The notes: generated from the letters alone by a model not told the origin. Shown: positions 45,886 through 59,867, counted from the stretch's first letter. The stretch is DNA of 64,000 bases from Auanema rhodensis (GCA_964057225.1 OZ059898.1:4712001-4776000); one strand, 5' to 3'. Translations and numbers: made by a program.

Positions 45886-48800
45886 ATTCAGATGTGCAGA
45901 ATCTGAAGTTCTTAGTCAGATTTGGCTGTGACTTTTCAAATTTCCGGAAAAAAGGTTTATATCGACCCCATCCACAAGATTTGTTCACAAAAAAGTTCAG
46001 ACTGTAGGCACGTTGTGTCCGGTGATTGTTCGATTTTGTCAAAGATTATTAACTATAAACCAATAAAAATACTCTGAGGTTGGGTATTCAGATGTGCAGA
46101 ATCTGAATTTCTTAGTCAGATTTGGCTGTGACTTTTCAAATTTCCGGAAAAAAGGTTTATATCGACCCCATCCACAAGATTTGTTCACAAAAAAGTTCAG
46201 ACTGTAGGCACGTTGTGTCCGGTGATTGTTCGATTTTGTCAAAGATTATTAACTATAATCAGATAAAAATAATCTGAGGTTGGGTATTCAGATGTGTAGA
46301 TTCTGAAATTCTTGGTGAGATTTGGCTGTGACTTTTCAAATTTCCGGAAAAAAGGTTTATATCGACCCCATCCACAAGATTTGTTCACAAAAAAGTTCAG
46401 ACTGTAGGCACGTTGTGTCCGGTGATTGTTCGATTTTGTCAAAGATTATTAACTATAAACGAATAAAAATACTCTGAGGTTGGGTATTCAGATGTGCAGA
46501 ATCTGAATTTCTTAGTCAGATTTGGCTGTGACTTTTCAAATTTCCGGAAAAAAGGTTTATATCGACCCCATCCACAAGATTTGTTCACAAAAAAGTTCAG
46601 ACTGTAGGCACGTTGTGTCCGGTGATTGTTCGATTTTGTCAAAGATTATTAACTATAATCAGATAAAAATAATCTGAGGTTGGGTATTCAGATGTGTAGA
46701 TTCTGAAATTCTTGGTGAGATTTGGCTGTGACTTTTCAAATTTCCGGAAAAAAGGTTTATATCGACCCCATCCACAAGATTTGTTCACAAAAAAGTTCAG
46801 ACTGTAGGCACGTTGTGTCCGGTGATTGTTCGATTTTGTCAAAGATTATACACTATAATTAAATAAAAATACTCTGAGGTTGGGTATTCAGATGTGCAGA
46901 ATCTGAAGTTCTTAGTCAGATTTGGCTGTAACTTTTCAAATTTCCGGAAAAAAGGTTTATATCGACCCCATCCACAAGATTTGTTCACAAAAAAGTTCAG
47001 GCTGTAGGCACGTTGTGTCCGGTGATTGTTCGATTTTGTCAAAGATTATTAACTATAAACGAATAAAAATACTCTGAGGTTGGGTATTCAGATGTGCAGA
47101 ATCTGAATTTCTTAGTGAGATTTGGCTGTGACTTTTCAAATTTCCGGAAAAAAGGTTTATATCGACCCCATCCACAAGATTTGTTCACAAAAAAGTTCAG
47201 ACTGTAGGCACGTTGTGTCCGGTGATTGTTCGATTTTGTCAAAGATTATTAACTATAAACGAATAAAAATACTCTGAAGTTGGGTATTCAGATGTGCAGA
47301 ATCTGAATTTCTTAGTGAGATTTGGCTGTGACTTTTCAAATTTCCGGAAAAAAGGTTTATATCGACCCCATCCACAAGATTTGTTCACAAAAAAGTTCAG
47401 ACTGTAGGCACGTTGTGTCCGGTGATTGTTCGATTTTGTCAAAGATTATTAACTATAAACGAATAAAAATACTCTGAGGTTGGGTATTCAGATGTGCAGA
47501 ATCTGAATTTCTTAGTGAGATTTGGCTGTGACTTTTCAAATTTCCGGAAAAAAGGTTTATATCGACCCCATCCACAAGATTTGTTCACAAAAAAGTTCAG
47601 ACTGTAGGCACGTTGTGTCCGGTGATTGTTCGATTTTGTCAAAGATTATTAACTATAAACGAATAAAAATACTCTGAGGTTGGGTATTCAGATGTGCAGA
47701 ATCTGAATTTCTTAGTGAGATTTGGCTGTGACTTTTCAAATTTCCGGAAAAAAGGTTTATATCGACCCCATCCACAAGATTTGTTCACAAAAAAGTTCAG
47801 ACTGTAGGCACGTTGTGTCCGGTGATTGTTCGATTTTGTCAAAGATTATTAACTATAAACGAATAAAAATACTCTGAGGTTGGGTATTCAGATGTGCAGA
47901 ATCTGAAGTTCTTAGTCAGATTTGGCTGTGACTTTTCAAATTTCCGGAAAAAAGGTTTATATCAACGCCATCCACAAGATTTGTTCACAAAAAAGTTCAG
48001 GCTGTAGGCACGTTGTGTCCGGTGATTGTTCGATTTTGTCAAAGATCATACACTATAATTAAAGAAAAATACTCTGAGGTTGGGTATTCAGATGTGCAGA
48101 ATCTGAAGTTCTTAGTCAGAATTGGCTGTGACTTTTCAAATTTCCGGAAAAAAGGTTTATATCGACCCCATCCACAAGATTTGTTCACAAAAAAGTTCAG
48201 GCTGTAGGCACGTTGTGTCCGGTGATTGTTCGATTTTGTCAAAGATTATTAACTATAAACGAATAAAAATACTCTGAGGTTGGGTATTCAGATGTGCAGA
48301 ATCTGAAGTTCTCAGTCAGATTTGGCTGTGCCTTTTCAAATTTCCGGAAAAAAGGTTTATATCGACCCCATCCACAAGATTTGTTCACAAAAAAGTTCAG
48401 GCTGTAGGCACGTTGTGTCCGGTGATTGTTCGATTTTGTCAAAGATTATTAACTATAAACGAATAAAAATACTCTGAGGTTGGGTATTCAGATGTGCAGA
48501 ATCTCAATTTCTTAGTGAGATTTGGCTGTGACTTTTCAAATTTCCGGAAAAAAGGTTTATATCGACCCCATCCACAAGATTTGTTCACAAAAAAGTTCAG
48601 GCTGTAGGCACGTTGTGTCCGGTGATTGTTCGATTTTGTCAAAGATTATACACTATAATTAAATAAAAATACTCTGAGGTTGGGTATTCAGATGTGCAGA
48701 ATCTGAAGTTCTTAGTCAGATTTGGCTGTGACTTTTCAAATTTCCGGAAAAAAGGTTTATATCGACCCCATCCACAAGATTTGTTCACAAAAAAGTTCAG

Positions 48801-51800
48801 GCTGTAGGCACGTTGTGTCCGGTGATTGTTCGATTTTCTCAAAGATCAAAATCTATAATCAAATAAAAATACTCTGAGGTTGGGTATTCAGATGTGCAGA
48901 ATCTGAATTTCTTAGTCAGATTTGGCTGTGACTTTTCAAATTTCCGGAAAAAAGGTTTATATCGACCCCATCCACAAGATTTGTTCACAAAAAAGTTCAG
49001 GCTGTAGGCACGTTGTGTCCGGTGATTGTTCGATTTTGTCAAAGATTATACACTATAATTAAATAAAAATACTCTGAGGTTGGGTATTCAGATGTGCAGA
49101 ATCTGAAGTTCTTAGTCAGATTTGGCTGTGACTTTTCAAATTTCCGGAAAAAAGGTTTATATCGACCCCATCCACAAGATTTGTTCACAAAAAAGTTCAG
49201 GCTGTAGGCACGTTGTGTCCGGTGATTGTTCGATTTTGTCAAAGATTATTAACTATAATCAAATAAAAATACTCTGAGGTTGGGTATTCAGATGTGCAGA
49301 ATCTGAATTTCTTAGTCAGATTTGGCTGTGACTTTTCAAATTTCCGGAAAAAAGGTTTATATCGACCCCATCCACAAGATTTGTTCACAAAAAAGTTCAG
49401 GCTGTAGGCACGTTGTGTCCGGTGATTGTTCGATTTTCTCAAAGATCAAAATCTATGCTCAAATAAAAATACTCTGAGGTTGGGTATTCAGATGTGCAGA
49501 ATCTGAATTTCTTAGTCAGATTTGGCTGTGACTTTTCAAATTTCCGGAAAAAAGGTTTATATCGACCCCATCCACAAGATTTGTTCACAAAAAAGTTCAG
49601 GCTGTAGGCACGTTGTGTCCGGTGATTGTTCGATTTTGTCAAAGATTATACACTATAATTAAATAAAAATACTCTGAGGTTGGGTATTCAGATGTGCAGA
49701 ATCTGAAGTTCTTAGTCAGATTTGGCTGTGACTTTTCAAATTTCCGGAAAAAAGGTTTATATCGTCCCCATCCACAAGATTTGTTCACAAAAAAGTTCAG
49801 GCTGTAGGCACGTTGTGTCCGGTGATTGTTCGATTTTGTCAAAGATTATTAACTATAAACGAATAAAAATACTCTGAGGTTGGGTATTCAGATGTGCAGA
49901 ATCTGAAGTTCTTAGTCAGATTTGGCTGTGCCTTTTCAAATTTCCGGAAAAAAGGTTTATATCGACCCCATCCACAAGATTTGTTCACAAAAAAGTTCAG
50001 GCTGTAGGCACGTTGTGTCCGGTGATTGTTCGATTTTGTCAAAGATTATTAACTATAAACGAATAAAAATACTCTGAGGTTGGGTATTCAGATGTGCAGA
50101 ATCTGAATTTCTTAGTGAGATTTGGCTGTGACTTTTCAAATTTCCGGAAAAAAGGTTTATATCGACCCCATCCACAAGATTTGTTCACAAAAAAGTTCAG
50201 GCTGTAGGCACGTTGTGTCCGGTGATTGTTCGATTTTGTCAAAGATTATTAACTATAAACGAATAAAAATACTCTGAGGTTGGGTATTCAGATGTGCAGA
50301 ATCTGAATTTCTTAGTCAGATTTGGCTGTGACTTTTCAAATTTCCGGAAAAAAGGTTTATATCGACCCCATCCACAAGATTTGTTCACAAAAAAGTTCAG
50401 GCTGTAGGCACGTTGTGTCCGGTGATTGTTCGATTTTGTCAAAGATTATACACTATAATTAAATAAAAATACTCTGAGGTTGGGTATTCAGATGTGCAGA
50501 ATCTGAAGTTCTTAGTCAGAATTGGCTGTGACTTTTCAAATTTCCGGAAAAAAGGTTTATATCGACCCCATCCACAAGATTTGTTCACAAAAAAGTTCAG
50601 GCTGTAGGCACGTTGTGTCCGGTGATTGTTCGATTTTGTCAAAGATTATTAACTATAAACGAATAAAAATACTCTGAGGTTGGGTATTCAGATGTGCAGA
50701 ATCTGAATTTCTTAGTCAGATTTGGCTGTGACTTTTCAAATTTCCGGAAAAAAGGTTTATATCGACCCCATCCACAAGATTTGTTCACAAAAAAGTTCAG
50801 GCTGTAGGCACGTTGTGTCCGGTGATTGTTCGATTTTGTCAAAGATTATACACTATAATTAAATAAAAATACTCTGAGGTTGGGTATTCAGATGTGCAGA
50901 ATCTGAATTTCTTAGTCAGATTTGGCTGTGACTTTTCAAATTTCCGGAAAAAAGGTTTATATCGACCCCATCCACAAGATTTGTTCACAAAAAAGTTCAG
51001 GCTGTAGGCACGTTGTGTCCGGTGATTGTTCGATTTTGTCAAAGATTATTAACTATAAACGAATAAAAATACTCTGAGGTTGGGTATTCAGATGTGTAGA
51101 TTCTAAATTTCTTAGTCAGATTTGGCTGTGACTTTTCAAATTTCCGGAAAAAAGGTTTATATCGACCCCATCCACAAGATTTGTTCACAAAAAAGTTCAG
51201 GCTGTAGGCACGTTGTGTCCGGTGATTGTTCGATTTTGTCAAAGATTATACACTATAATTAAATAAAAATACTCTGAGGTTGGGTATTCAGATGTGCAGA
51301 ATCTGAAGTTCTTAGTCAGAATTGGCTGTGACTTTTCAAATTTCCGGAAAAAAGGTTTATATCGACCCCATCCACAAGATTTGTTCACAAAAAAGTTCAG
51401 GCTGTAGGCACGTTGTGTCCGGTGATTGTTCGATTTTGTCAAAGATTATACACTATAATTAAATAAAAATACTCTGAGGTTGGGTATTCAGATGTGCAGA
51501 ATCTGAAGTTCTTAGTCAGATTTGGCTGTAACTTTTCAAATTTCCGGAAAAAAGGTTTATATCGACCCCATCCACAAGATTTGTTCACAAAAAAGTTCAG
51601 GCTGTAGGCACGTTGTGTCCGGTGATTGTTCGATTTTGTCAAAGATTATTAACTATAAACGAATAAAAATACTCTGAGGTTGGGTATTCAGATGTGCAGA
51701 ATCTGAAGTTCTTAGTCAGATTTGGCTGTGACTTTTCAAATTTCCGGAAAAAAGGTTTATATCGACCCCATCCACAAAATTTGTTCACAAAAAAGTTCAG

Positions 51801-54800
51801 CCTGTAGGCACGTTGTGTCCGGTGATTGTTCGATTTTGTCAAAGATTATTAACTATAAACGAATAAAAATACTCTGAGGTTGGGTATTCAGATGTGCAGA
51901 ATCTGAATTTCTTAGTCAGATTTGGCTGTGACTTTTCAAATTTCCGGAAAAAAGGTTTATATCGACCCCATCCACAAGATTTGTTCACAAAAAAGTTCAG
52001 GCTGTAGGCACGTTGTGTCCGGTGATTGTTCGATTTTGTTAAAGATTATTAACTATAATTAAATAAAAATATTCTGAGGTTGGGTATTCAGATGTGTAGA
52101 TTCTGAATTTCTTAGTCAGATTTGGCTGTGACTTTTCAAATTTCCGGAAAAAAGGTTTATATCGACCCCATCCACAAGATTTGTTCACAAAAAAGTTCAG
52201 GCTGTAGGCACGTTGTGTCCGGTGATTGTTCGATTTTGTCAAAGATTATACACTATAATTAAATAAAAATACTCTGAGGTTGGGTATTCAGATGTGCAGA
52301 ATCTGAAGTTCTTAGTCAGATTTGGCTGTGACTTTTCAAATTTCCGGAAAAAAGGTTTATATCGACCCCATCCACAAGATTTGTTCACAAAAAAGTTCAG
52401 GCTGTAGGCACGTTGTGTCCGGTGATTGTTCGATTTTGTCAAAGATTATTAACTATAATCAAATAAAAATACTCTGAGGTTGGGTATTCAGATGTGCAGA
52501 ATCTGAATTTCTTAGTCAGATTTGGCTGTGACTTTTCAAATTTCCGGAAAAAAGGTTTATATCGACCCCATCCACAAGATTTGTTCACAAAAAAGTTCAG
52601 GCTGTAGGCACGTTGTGTCCGGTGATTGTTCGATTTTGTCAAAGATTATACACTATAATTAAATAAAAATACTCTGAGGTTGGGTATTCAGATGTGCAGA
52701 ATCTGAAGTTCTTAGTCAGATTTGGCTGTGACTTTTCAAATTTCCGGAAAAAAGGTTTATATCGACCCCATCCACAAGATTTGTTCACAAAAAAGTTCAG
52801 GCTGTAGGCACGTTGTGTCCGGTGATTGTTCGATTTTGTCAAAGATTATTAACTATAAACGAATAAAAATACTCTGAGGTTGGGTATTCAGATGTGCAGA
52901 ATCTAAAGTTCTCAGTCAGATTTGGCTGTGACTTTTCAAATTTCCGGAAAAAAGGTTTATATCGACCCCATCCACAAGATTTGTTCACAAAAAAGTTCAG
53001 GCTGTAGGCACGTTGTGTCCGGTGATTGTTCGATTTTGTCAAAGATTATTAACTATAATCAAATAAAAATACTCTGAGGTTGGGTATTCAGATGTGCAGA
53101 ATCTGAATTTCTTAGTCAGATTTGGCTGTGACTTTTCAAATTTCCGGAAAAAAGGTTTATATCGACCCCATCCACAAGATTTGTTCACAAAAAAGTTCAG
53201 GCTGTAGGCACGTTGTGTCCGGTGATTGTTCGATTTTGTCAAAGATTATACACTATAATTAAATAAAAATACTCTGAGGTTGGGTATTCAGATGTGCAGA
53301 ATCTGAAGTTCTTAGTCAGATTTGGCTGTGACTTTTCAAATTTCCGGAAAAAAGGTTTATATCGACCCCATCCACAAGATTTGTTCACAAAAAAGTTCAG
53401 GCTGTAGGCACGTTGTGTCCGGTGATTGTTCGATTTTGTCAAAGATTATTAACTATAATTAAATAAAAATATTCTGAGGTTGGGTATTCAGATGTGTAGA
53501 TTCTGAATTTCTTAGTCAGATTTGGCTGTGACTTTTCAAATTTCCGGAAAAAAGGTTTATATCGACCCCATCCACAAGATTTGTTCACAAAAAAGTTCAG
53601 GCTGTAGGCACGTTGTGTCCGGTGATTGTTCGATTTTGTCAAAGATTATTAACTATAAACGAATAAAAATACTCTGAGGTTGGGTATTCAGATGTGCAGA
53701 ATCTAAAGTTCTTAGTCAGATTTGGCTGTGACTTTTCAAATTTCCGGAAAAAAGGTTTATATCGACCCCATCCACAAGATTTGTTCACAAAAAAGTTCAG
53801 CCTGTAGGCACGTTGTGTCCGGTGATTGTTCGATTTTGTCAAAGATTATTAACTATAAACGAATAAAAATACTCTGAGGTTGGGTATTCAGATGTGCAGA
53901 ATCTGAATTTCTTAGTCAGATTTGGCTGTGAGTTTTCAAATTTCCGGAAAAAAGGTTTATATCGACCCCATCCACAAGATTTGTTCACAAAAAAGTTCAG
54001 CCTGTAGGCACGTTGTGTCCGGTGATTGTTCGATTTTGTCAAAGATTATTAACTATAAACGAATAAAAATACTCTGAGGTTGGGTATTCAGATGTGCAGA
54101 ATCTGAATTTCTTAGTCAGATTTGGCTGTGAGTTTTCAAATTTCCGGAAAAAAGGTTTATATCGACCCCATCCACAAGATTTGTTCACAAAAAAGTTCAG
54201 CCTGTAGGCACGTTGTGTCCGGTGATTGTTCGATTTTGTCAAAGATTATTAACTATAAACGAATAAAAATACTCTGAGGTTGGGTATTCAGATGTGCAGA
54301 ATCTGAAGTTCTTAGTCAGATTTGGCTGTGACTTTTCAAATTTCCGGAAAAAAGGTTTATATCGACCCCATCCACAAGATTTGTTCACAAAAAAGTTCAG
54401 GCTGTAGGCACGTTGTGTCCGGTGATTGTTCGATTTTCTCAAAGATCAAAATCTATAATCAAATAAAAATACTCTGAGGTTGGGTATTCAGATGTGCAGA
54501 ATCTGAAGTTCTTAGTCAGATTTGGCTGTGACTTTTCAAATTTCCGGAAAAAAGGTTTATATCGACCCCATCCACAAGATTTGTTCACAAAAAAGTTCAG
54601 CCTGTAGGCACGTTGTGTCCGGTGATTGTTCGATTTTGTCAAAGATTATACACTATAATTAAATAAAAATACTCTGAGGTTGGGTATTCAGATGTGCAGA
54701 ATCTGAATTTCTTAGTCAGATTTGGCTGTGACTTTTCAAATTTCCGCAAAAAAGGTTTATATCCACCCCATCCACAAGATTTGTTCACAAAAAAGTTCAG

Positions 54801-57800
54801 CCTGTAGGCACGTTGTGTCCGGTGATTGTTCGATTTTCTCAAAGATCAAAATCTATAATCAAATAAAAATACTCTGAGGTTGGGTATTCAGATGTGCAGA
54901 ATCTGAATTTCTTAGTCAGATTTGGCTGTGACTTTTCAAATTTCCGGAAAAAAGGTTTATATCGACCCCATCCACAAGATTTGTTCACAAAAAAGTTCAG
55001 CCTGTAGGCACGTTGTGTCCGGTGATTGTTCGATTTTGTCAAAGATTATTAACTATAATCAAATAAAAATACTCTGAGGTTGGGTATTCAGATGTGCAGA
55101 ATCTGAATTTCTTAGTCAGATTTGGCTGTGACTTTTCAAATTTCCGGAAAAAAGGTTTATATCGACCCCATCCACAAGATTTGTTCACAAAAAAGTTCAG
55201 ACTGTAGGCACGTTGTGTCCGGTGATTGTTCGATTTTGTCAAAGATTATTAACTATAATCAAATAAAAATACTCTGAGGTTGGGTATTCAGATGTGCAGA
55301 ATCTGAATTTCTTAGTCAGATTTGGCTGTGACTTTTCAAATTTCCGGAAAAAAGGTTTATATCAACACCATCCACAAGATTTGTTCACAAAAAAGTTCAG
55401 GCTGTAGGCACCTTGTGTCCGGTGATTGTTCGATTTTCTCAAAGATCAAAATCTATAATCAAATAAAAATACTCTGAGGTTGGGTATTCAGATGTGCAGA
55501 ATCTGAATTTCTTAGTCAGATTTGGCTGTGACTTTTCAAATTTCCGGAAAAAAGGTTTATATCGACCCCATCCACAAGATTTGTTCACAAAAAAGTTCAG
55601 GCTGTAGGCACGTTGTGTCCGGTGATTGTTCGATTTTGTCAAAGATTATTAACTATAATCAAATAAAAATACACTGAGGTTGGGTATTCAGATGTGCAGA
55701 ATCTGAATTTCTTAGTCAGATTTGGCTGTGACTTTTCAAATTTCCGGAAAAAAGGTTTATATCGACCCCATCCACAAGATTTGTTCACAAAAAAGTTCAG
55801 GCTGTAGGCACGTTGTGTCCGGTGATTGTTCGATTTTGTCAAAGATTATTAACTATAATCAAATAAAAATATTCTGAGGTTGGGTATTCAGATGTGCAGA
55901 ATCTGAATTTCTTAGTCAGATTTGGCTGTGCTTTTTCAAATTTCCGGAAAAAAGGTTTATATAGACCCCATCCACAAGATTTGTTCACAAAAAAGTTCAG
56001 GCTGTAGGCACGTTGTGTCCGGTGATTGTTCGATTTTGTCAAAGATTATTAACTATAATCAAATAAAAATACTCTGAGGTTGGGTATTCAGATGTGCAGA
56101 ATCTGAATTTCTTAGTCAGATTTGGCTGTGCTTTTTCAAATTTCCGGAAAAAAGGTTTATATAGACCCCATCCACAAGATTTGTTCACAAAAAAGTTCAG
56201 GCTGTAGGCACGTTGTGTCCGGTGATTGTTCGATTTTGTCAAAGATTATTAACTATAATCAAATAAAAATACTTTGAGGTTGGGTATTCAGATGTGCAGA
56301 ATCTGAATTTCTTAGTCAGATTTGGCTGTGACTTTTCAAATTTCCGGAAAAAAGGTTTATATCGACCCCATCCACAAGATTTGTTCACAAAAAAGTTCAG
56401 GCTGTAGGCACGTTGTGTCCGGTGATTGTTCGATTTTGTCAAAGATTATTAACTATAATCAAATAAAAATACTCTGAGGTTGGGTATTCAGATGTGCAGA
56501 ATCTGAATTTCTTAGTCAGATTTGGCTGTAACTTTTCAAATTTCCGGAAAAAAGGTTTATATCGACCCCATCCACAAGATTTGTTCACAAAAAAGTTCAG
56601 GCTGTAGGCACGTTGTGTCCGGTGATTGTTCGATTTTGTCAAAGATTATTAACTATAATCAAATAAAAATACTCTGAGGTTGGGTATTCAGATGTGCAGA
56701 ATCTGAATTTCTTAGTCAGATTTGGCTGTAACTTTTCAAATTTCCGGAAAAAAGGTTTATATCAACGCCATCCACAAGATTTGTTCACAAAAAAGTTCAG
56801 GCTGTAGGCACGTTGTGTCCGGTGATTGTTCGATTTTGTCAAAGATTATTAACTATAAACGAATAAAAATACTCTGAGGTTGGGTATTCAGATGTGCAGA
56901 ATCTGAATTTCTTAGTCAGATTTGGCTGTGACTTTTCAAATTTCCGGAAAAAAGGTTTATATCGACCCCATCCACAAGATTTGTTCACAAAAAAGTTCAG
57001 GCTGTAGGCACGTTGTGTCCGGTGATTGTTCGATTTTGTCAAAGATTATTAACTATAATCAAATAAAAATACTCTGAGGTTGGGTATTCAGATGTGCAGA
57101 ATGTGAATTTCTTAGCCAGATTTGGCTGTGACTTTTCAAATTTCCGGAAAAAAGGTTTATATCGACCCCATCCACAAGATTTGTTCACAAAAAAGTTCAG
57201 GCTGTAGGCACGTTGTGTCCGGTGATTGTTCGATTTTGTCAAAGATTATTAACTATAAACGAATAAAAATACTCTGAGGTTGGGTATTCAGATGTGCAGA
57301 ATCTGAATTTCTTAGTCAGATTTGCCTGTGACTTTTCAAATTTCCGGAAAAAAGGTTTATATCGACCCCATCCACAAGATTTGTTCACAAAAAAGTTCAG
57401 GCTGTAGGCACGTTGTGTCCGGTGATTGTTCGATTTTGTCAAAGATTATTAACTATAAACGAATAAAAATACTCTGAGGTTGGGTATTCAGATGTGCAGA
57501 ATCTGAATTTCTTAGTCAGATTTGGCTGTGACTTTTCAAATTTCCGGAAAAAAGGTTTATATCGACCCCATCCACAAGATTTGTTCACAAAAAAGTTCAG
57601 GCTGTAGGCACGTTGTGTCCGGTGATTGTTCGATGTTGTCAAAGATTATACACTATAATCAAATAAAAATACTCTGAGGTTGGGTATTCAGATGTGCAGA
57701 ATCTGAAGTTCTTGGTGAGATTTGGCTGTGACTTTTCAATTTTCCGGAAAAAAGGTTTATATCGACCCCATCCACAAGATTTGTTCACAAAAAAGTTCAG

Positions 57801-59467
57801 GCTGTAGGCACGTTGTGTCCGGTGATTGTTCGATTTTCTCAAAGATCAAAATCTATAATCAAATAAAAATACTCTGAGGTTGGGTATTCAGATGTGCAGA
57901 ATCTGAATTTCTTAGTCAGATTTGGCTGTGACTTTTCAAATTTCCGGAAAAAAGGTTTATATCGACCCCATCCACAAGATTTGTTCACAAAAAAGTTCAG
58001 GCTGTAGGCACGTTGTGTCCGGTGATTGTTCGATTTTGTCAAAGATTATTAACTATAATCAAATAAAAATACTCTGAGGTTGGGTATTCAGATGTGCAGA
58101 ATCTGAAGTTCTTGGTGAGATTTGGCTGTGACTTTTCAATTTTCCGGAAAAAAGGTTTATATCGACCCCATCCACAAGATTTGTTCACAAAAAAGTTCAG
58201 GCTGTAGGCACGTTGTGTCCGGTGATTGTTCGATTTTCTCAAAGATCAAAATCTATAATCAAATAAAAATACTCTGAGGTTGGGTATTCAGATGTGCAGA
58301 ATCTGAATTTCTTAGTCAGATTTGGCTGTGACTTTTCAAATTTCCGGAAAAAAGGTTTATATAGACCCCATCCACAAGATTTGTTCACAAAAAAGTTCAG
58401 GCTGTAGGCACGTTGTGTCCGGTGATTGTTCGATTTTCTCAAAGATCAAAATCTATAATCAAATAAAAATACTCTGAGGTTGGGTATTCAGATGTGCAGA
58501 ATCTGAAGTTCTTGGTGAGATTTGGCTGTGACTTTTCAATTTTCCGGAAAAAAGGTTTATATCGACCCCATCCACAAGATTTGTTCACAAAAAAGTTCAG
58601 GCTGTAGGCACGTTGTGTCCGGTGATTGTTCGATTTTCTCAAAGATCAAAATCTATAATCAAATAAAAATACTCTGAGGTTGGGTATTCAGATGTGCAGA
58701 ATCTGAATTTCTTAGTCAGATTTGGCTGTGACTTTTCAAATTTCCGGAAAAAAGGTTTATATAGACCCCATCCACAAGATTTGTTCACAAAAAAGTTCAG
58801 GCTGTAGGCACGTTGTGTCCGGTGATTGTTCGATTTTCTCAAAGATCAAAATCTATAATCAAATAAAAATACTCTGAGGTTGGGTATTCAGATGTGCAGA
58901 ATCTGAATTTCTTAGTCAGATTTGGCTGTGACTTTTCAAATTTCCGGAAAAAAGGTTTATATCGACCCCATCCACAAGATTTGTTCACAAAAAAGTTCAG
59001 ACTGTAGGCACGTTGTGTCCGGTGATTGTTCGATTTTGTCAAAAATTATTAACTATAATCAAATAAAAATACTCTGAGGTTGGGTATTCAGATGTGCAGA
59101 ATCTGAATTTCTTAGTCAGATTTGGCTGTGACTTTTCAAATTTCCGGAAAAAAGGTTTATATCGACCCCATCCACAAGATTTGTTCACAAAAAAGTTCAG
59201 GCTGTAGGCACGTTGTGTCCGGTGATTGTTCGATTTTGTCAAAGATCATACACTATAATTAAATAAAAATACTCTGAGGTTGGGTATTCAGATGTGCAGA
59301 ATCTGAATTTCTTAGTCAGATTTGGCTGTGACTTTTCAAATTTCCGGAAAAAAGGTTTATATCGACCCCATCCACAAGATTTGTTCACAAAAAAGTTCAG
59401 GCTGTAGGCACGTTGTGTCCGGTGATTGTTCGATTTTGTCAAAGATTATTAACTATAATCAAATAAA
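45886..59467. repeat. 200-bp satellite array, segment 5
   Basis: About 68 monomers. A subfamily with AACTATAAACGAATAAAAAT is common here and in the first units of segment 4 but absent from segments 1-3. Variants CAGCCTGTAGG (51.6-55.0 kb) and GTGTAGATTCTGAATTTC (51-53.5 kb) are more local still. One unit (48439) carries the AATCTCA...TGAGATT compensatory variant typical of segment 2. The array ends at CAAATAAA, where the BEL/Pao LTR begins. Confidence 0.97.
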
Positions 59468-59727
59468 TGTGCTTGAGCACTCTATATTCCTAAAAAACCT
59501 TAAAAACTCTATCTTTTTCTAATACTTCATAATTCTTTATAAATCTCTTTTAACTGATCAATATTCGTGTAAGTTGAACCTAAGGCTCTTTTTACTCATG
59601 ACTCATAGGCTACTCATCCCCCACGCATATCTCCGCAGAATAAGCATGAGATAACGTTTGCTTCTCCTCCCCCTTTTTGTATCTCTGAATTCTCTAAGTT
59701 AACATTATATCTTGCCTCTCGCGTTAG

Positions 59728-59734
59728 TATATAA
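59728..59734 (+). promoter_or_regulatory. TATA box of the LTR promoter
   Basis: TATATAA in the LTR, about 75 bp upstream of the AATAAA. Transcription would be expected to start near 59755-59765. Confidence 0.65.
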
Positions 59735-59802
59735 GCCGAGAGGATTCCTCAAATTCTTATGTGTCAATAGTGTAAAAGAATTTATTCTTGTTACCGTTGC
59801 AT

Positions 59803-59808
59803 AATAAA
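59803..59808 (+). terminator. LTR polyadenylation signal
   Basis: AATAAA downstream of the predicted start site and about 40 bp before the LTR end, so it falls in the R region. This allows 3' LTR processing of a genomic transcript. Confidence 0.6.
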
Positions 59809-59849
59809 TATTCTCTCCATATTCTCTTCGATCAAGAGCACTACAAAAA

Positions 59850-59864
59850 TCTACCACTGAACCA
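59850..59864 (+). other. Candidate primer-binding site matching the tRNA-Gly D-arm
   Basis: TCTACCACTGAACCA starts 4 nt after the predicted LTR end. Its reverse complement TGGTTCAGTGGTAGA equals nucleotides 8-22 of metazoan tRNA-Gly(GCC), as I recall that sequence. There is no TGG-starting site for a tRNA 3' end anywhere between 59468 and the ATG at 59868. Priming by a 5' tRNA-Gly fragment is inferred. Copia's use of an initiator-tRNA fragment is the known precedent. Confidence 0.55.
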
Positions 59865-59867
59865 ACT

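Larger units (their letters stand above)
42560..46638. repeat. Tandem segmental duplication, copy B (4079 bp)
   Basis: Direct repeat of 38281-42559, one monomer shorter. The only other difference I noticed is at 46060 (ACCAAT) against 41981 (ACGAAT). Near identity over about 4 kb, including unselected low-complexity sequence, implies a recent event or ongoing homogenisation. Confidence 0.88.
59468..59845 (+). repeat. Putative 5' LTR of the BEL/Pao element (378 bp)
   Basis: Begins TGTGCTTGAGCACT directly after satellite and ends AAGAGCACTACA, so it has TG...CA ends with TGT/ACA symmetry. It carries a TATA box and an AATAAA in the right order for U3-R-U5. The 3' edge is inferred from the TG...CA rule and the adjoining primer-binding site, not from a second LTR. 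Confidence 0.78.

Noticed and set aside
1-59442. Minus-strand 67-codon frame repeated once per monomer (SNNHRTQRAYSLNFFVNKS...)
   Set aside because: It starts at TTG, contains no methionine codon, and the 200-bp period shifts the frame each unit. Many monomers carry an internal TGA (CAACACC variants) with no sign of purifying selection. The apparent conservation comes from repeat homogenisation.
1-59467. CENP-B box in the satellite
   Set aside because: TTCG occurs (GTTCGATTTT) but the required CGGG at the right spacing is missing on both strands.
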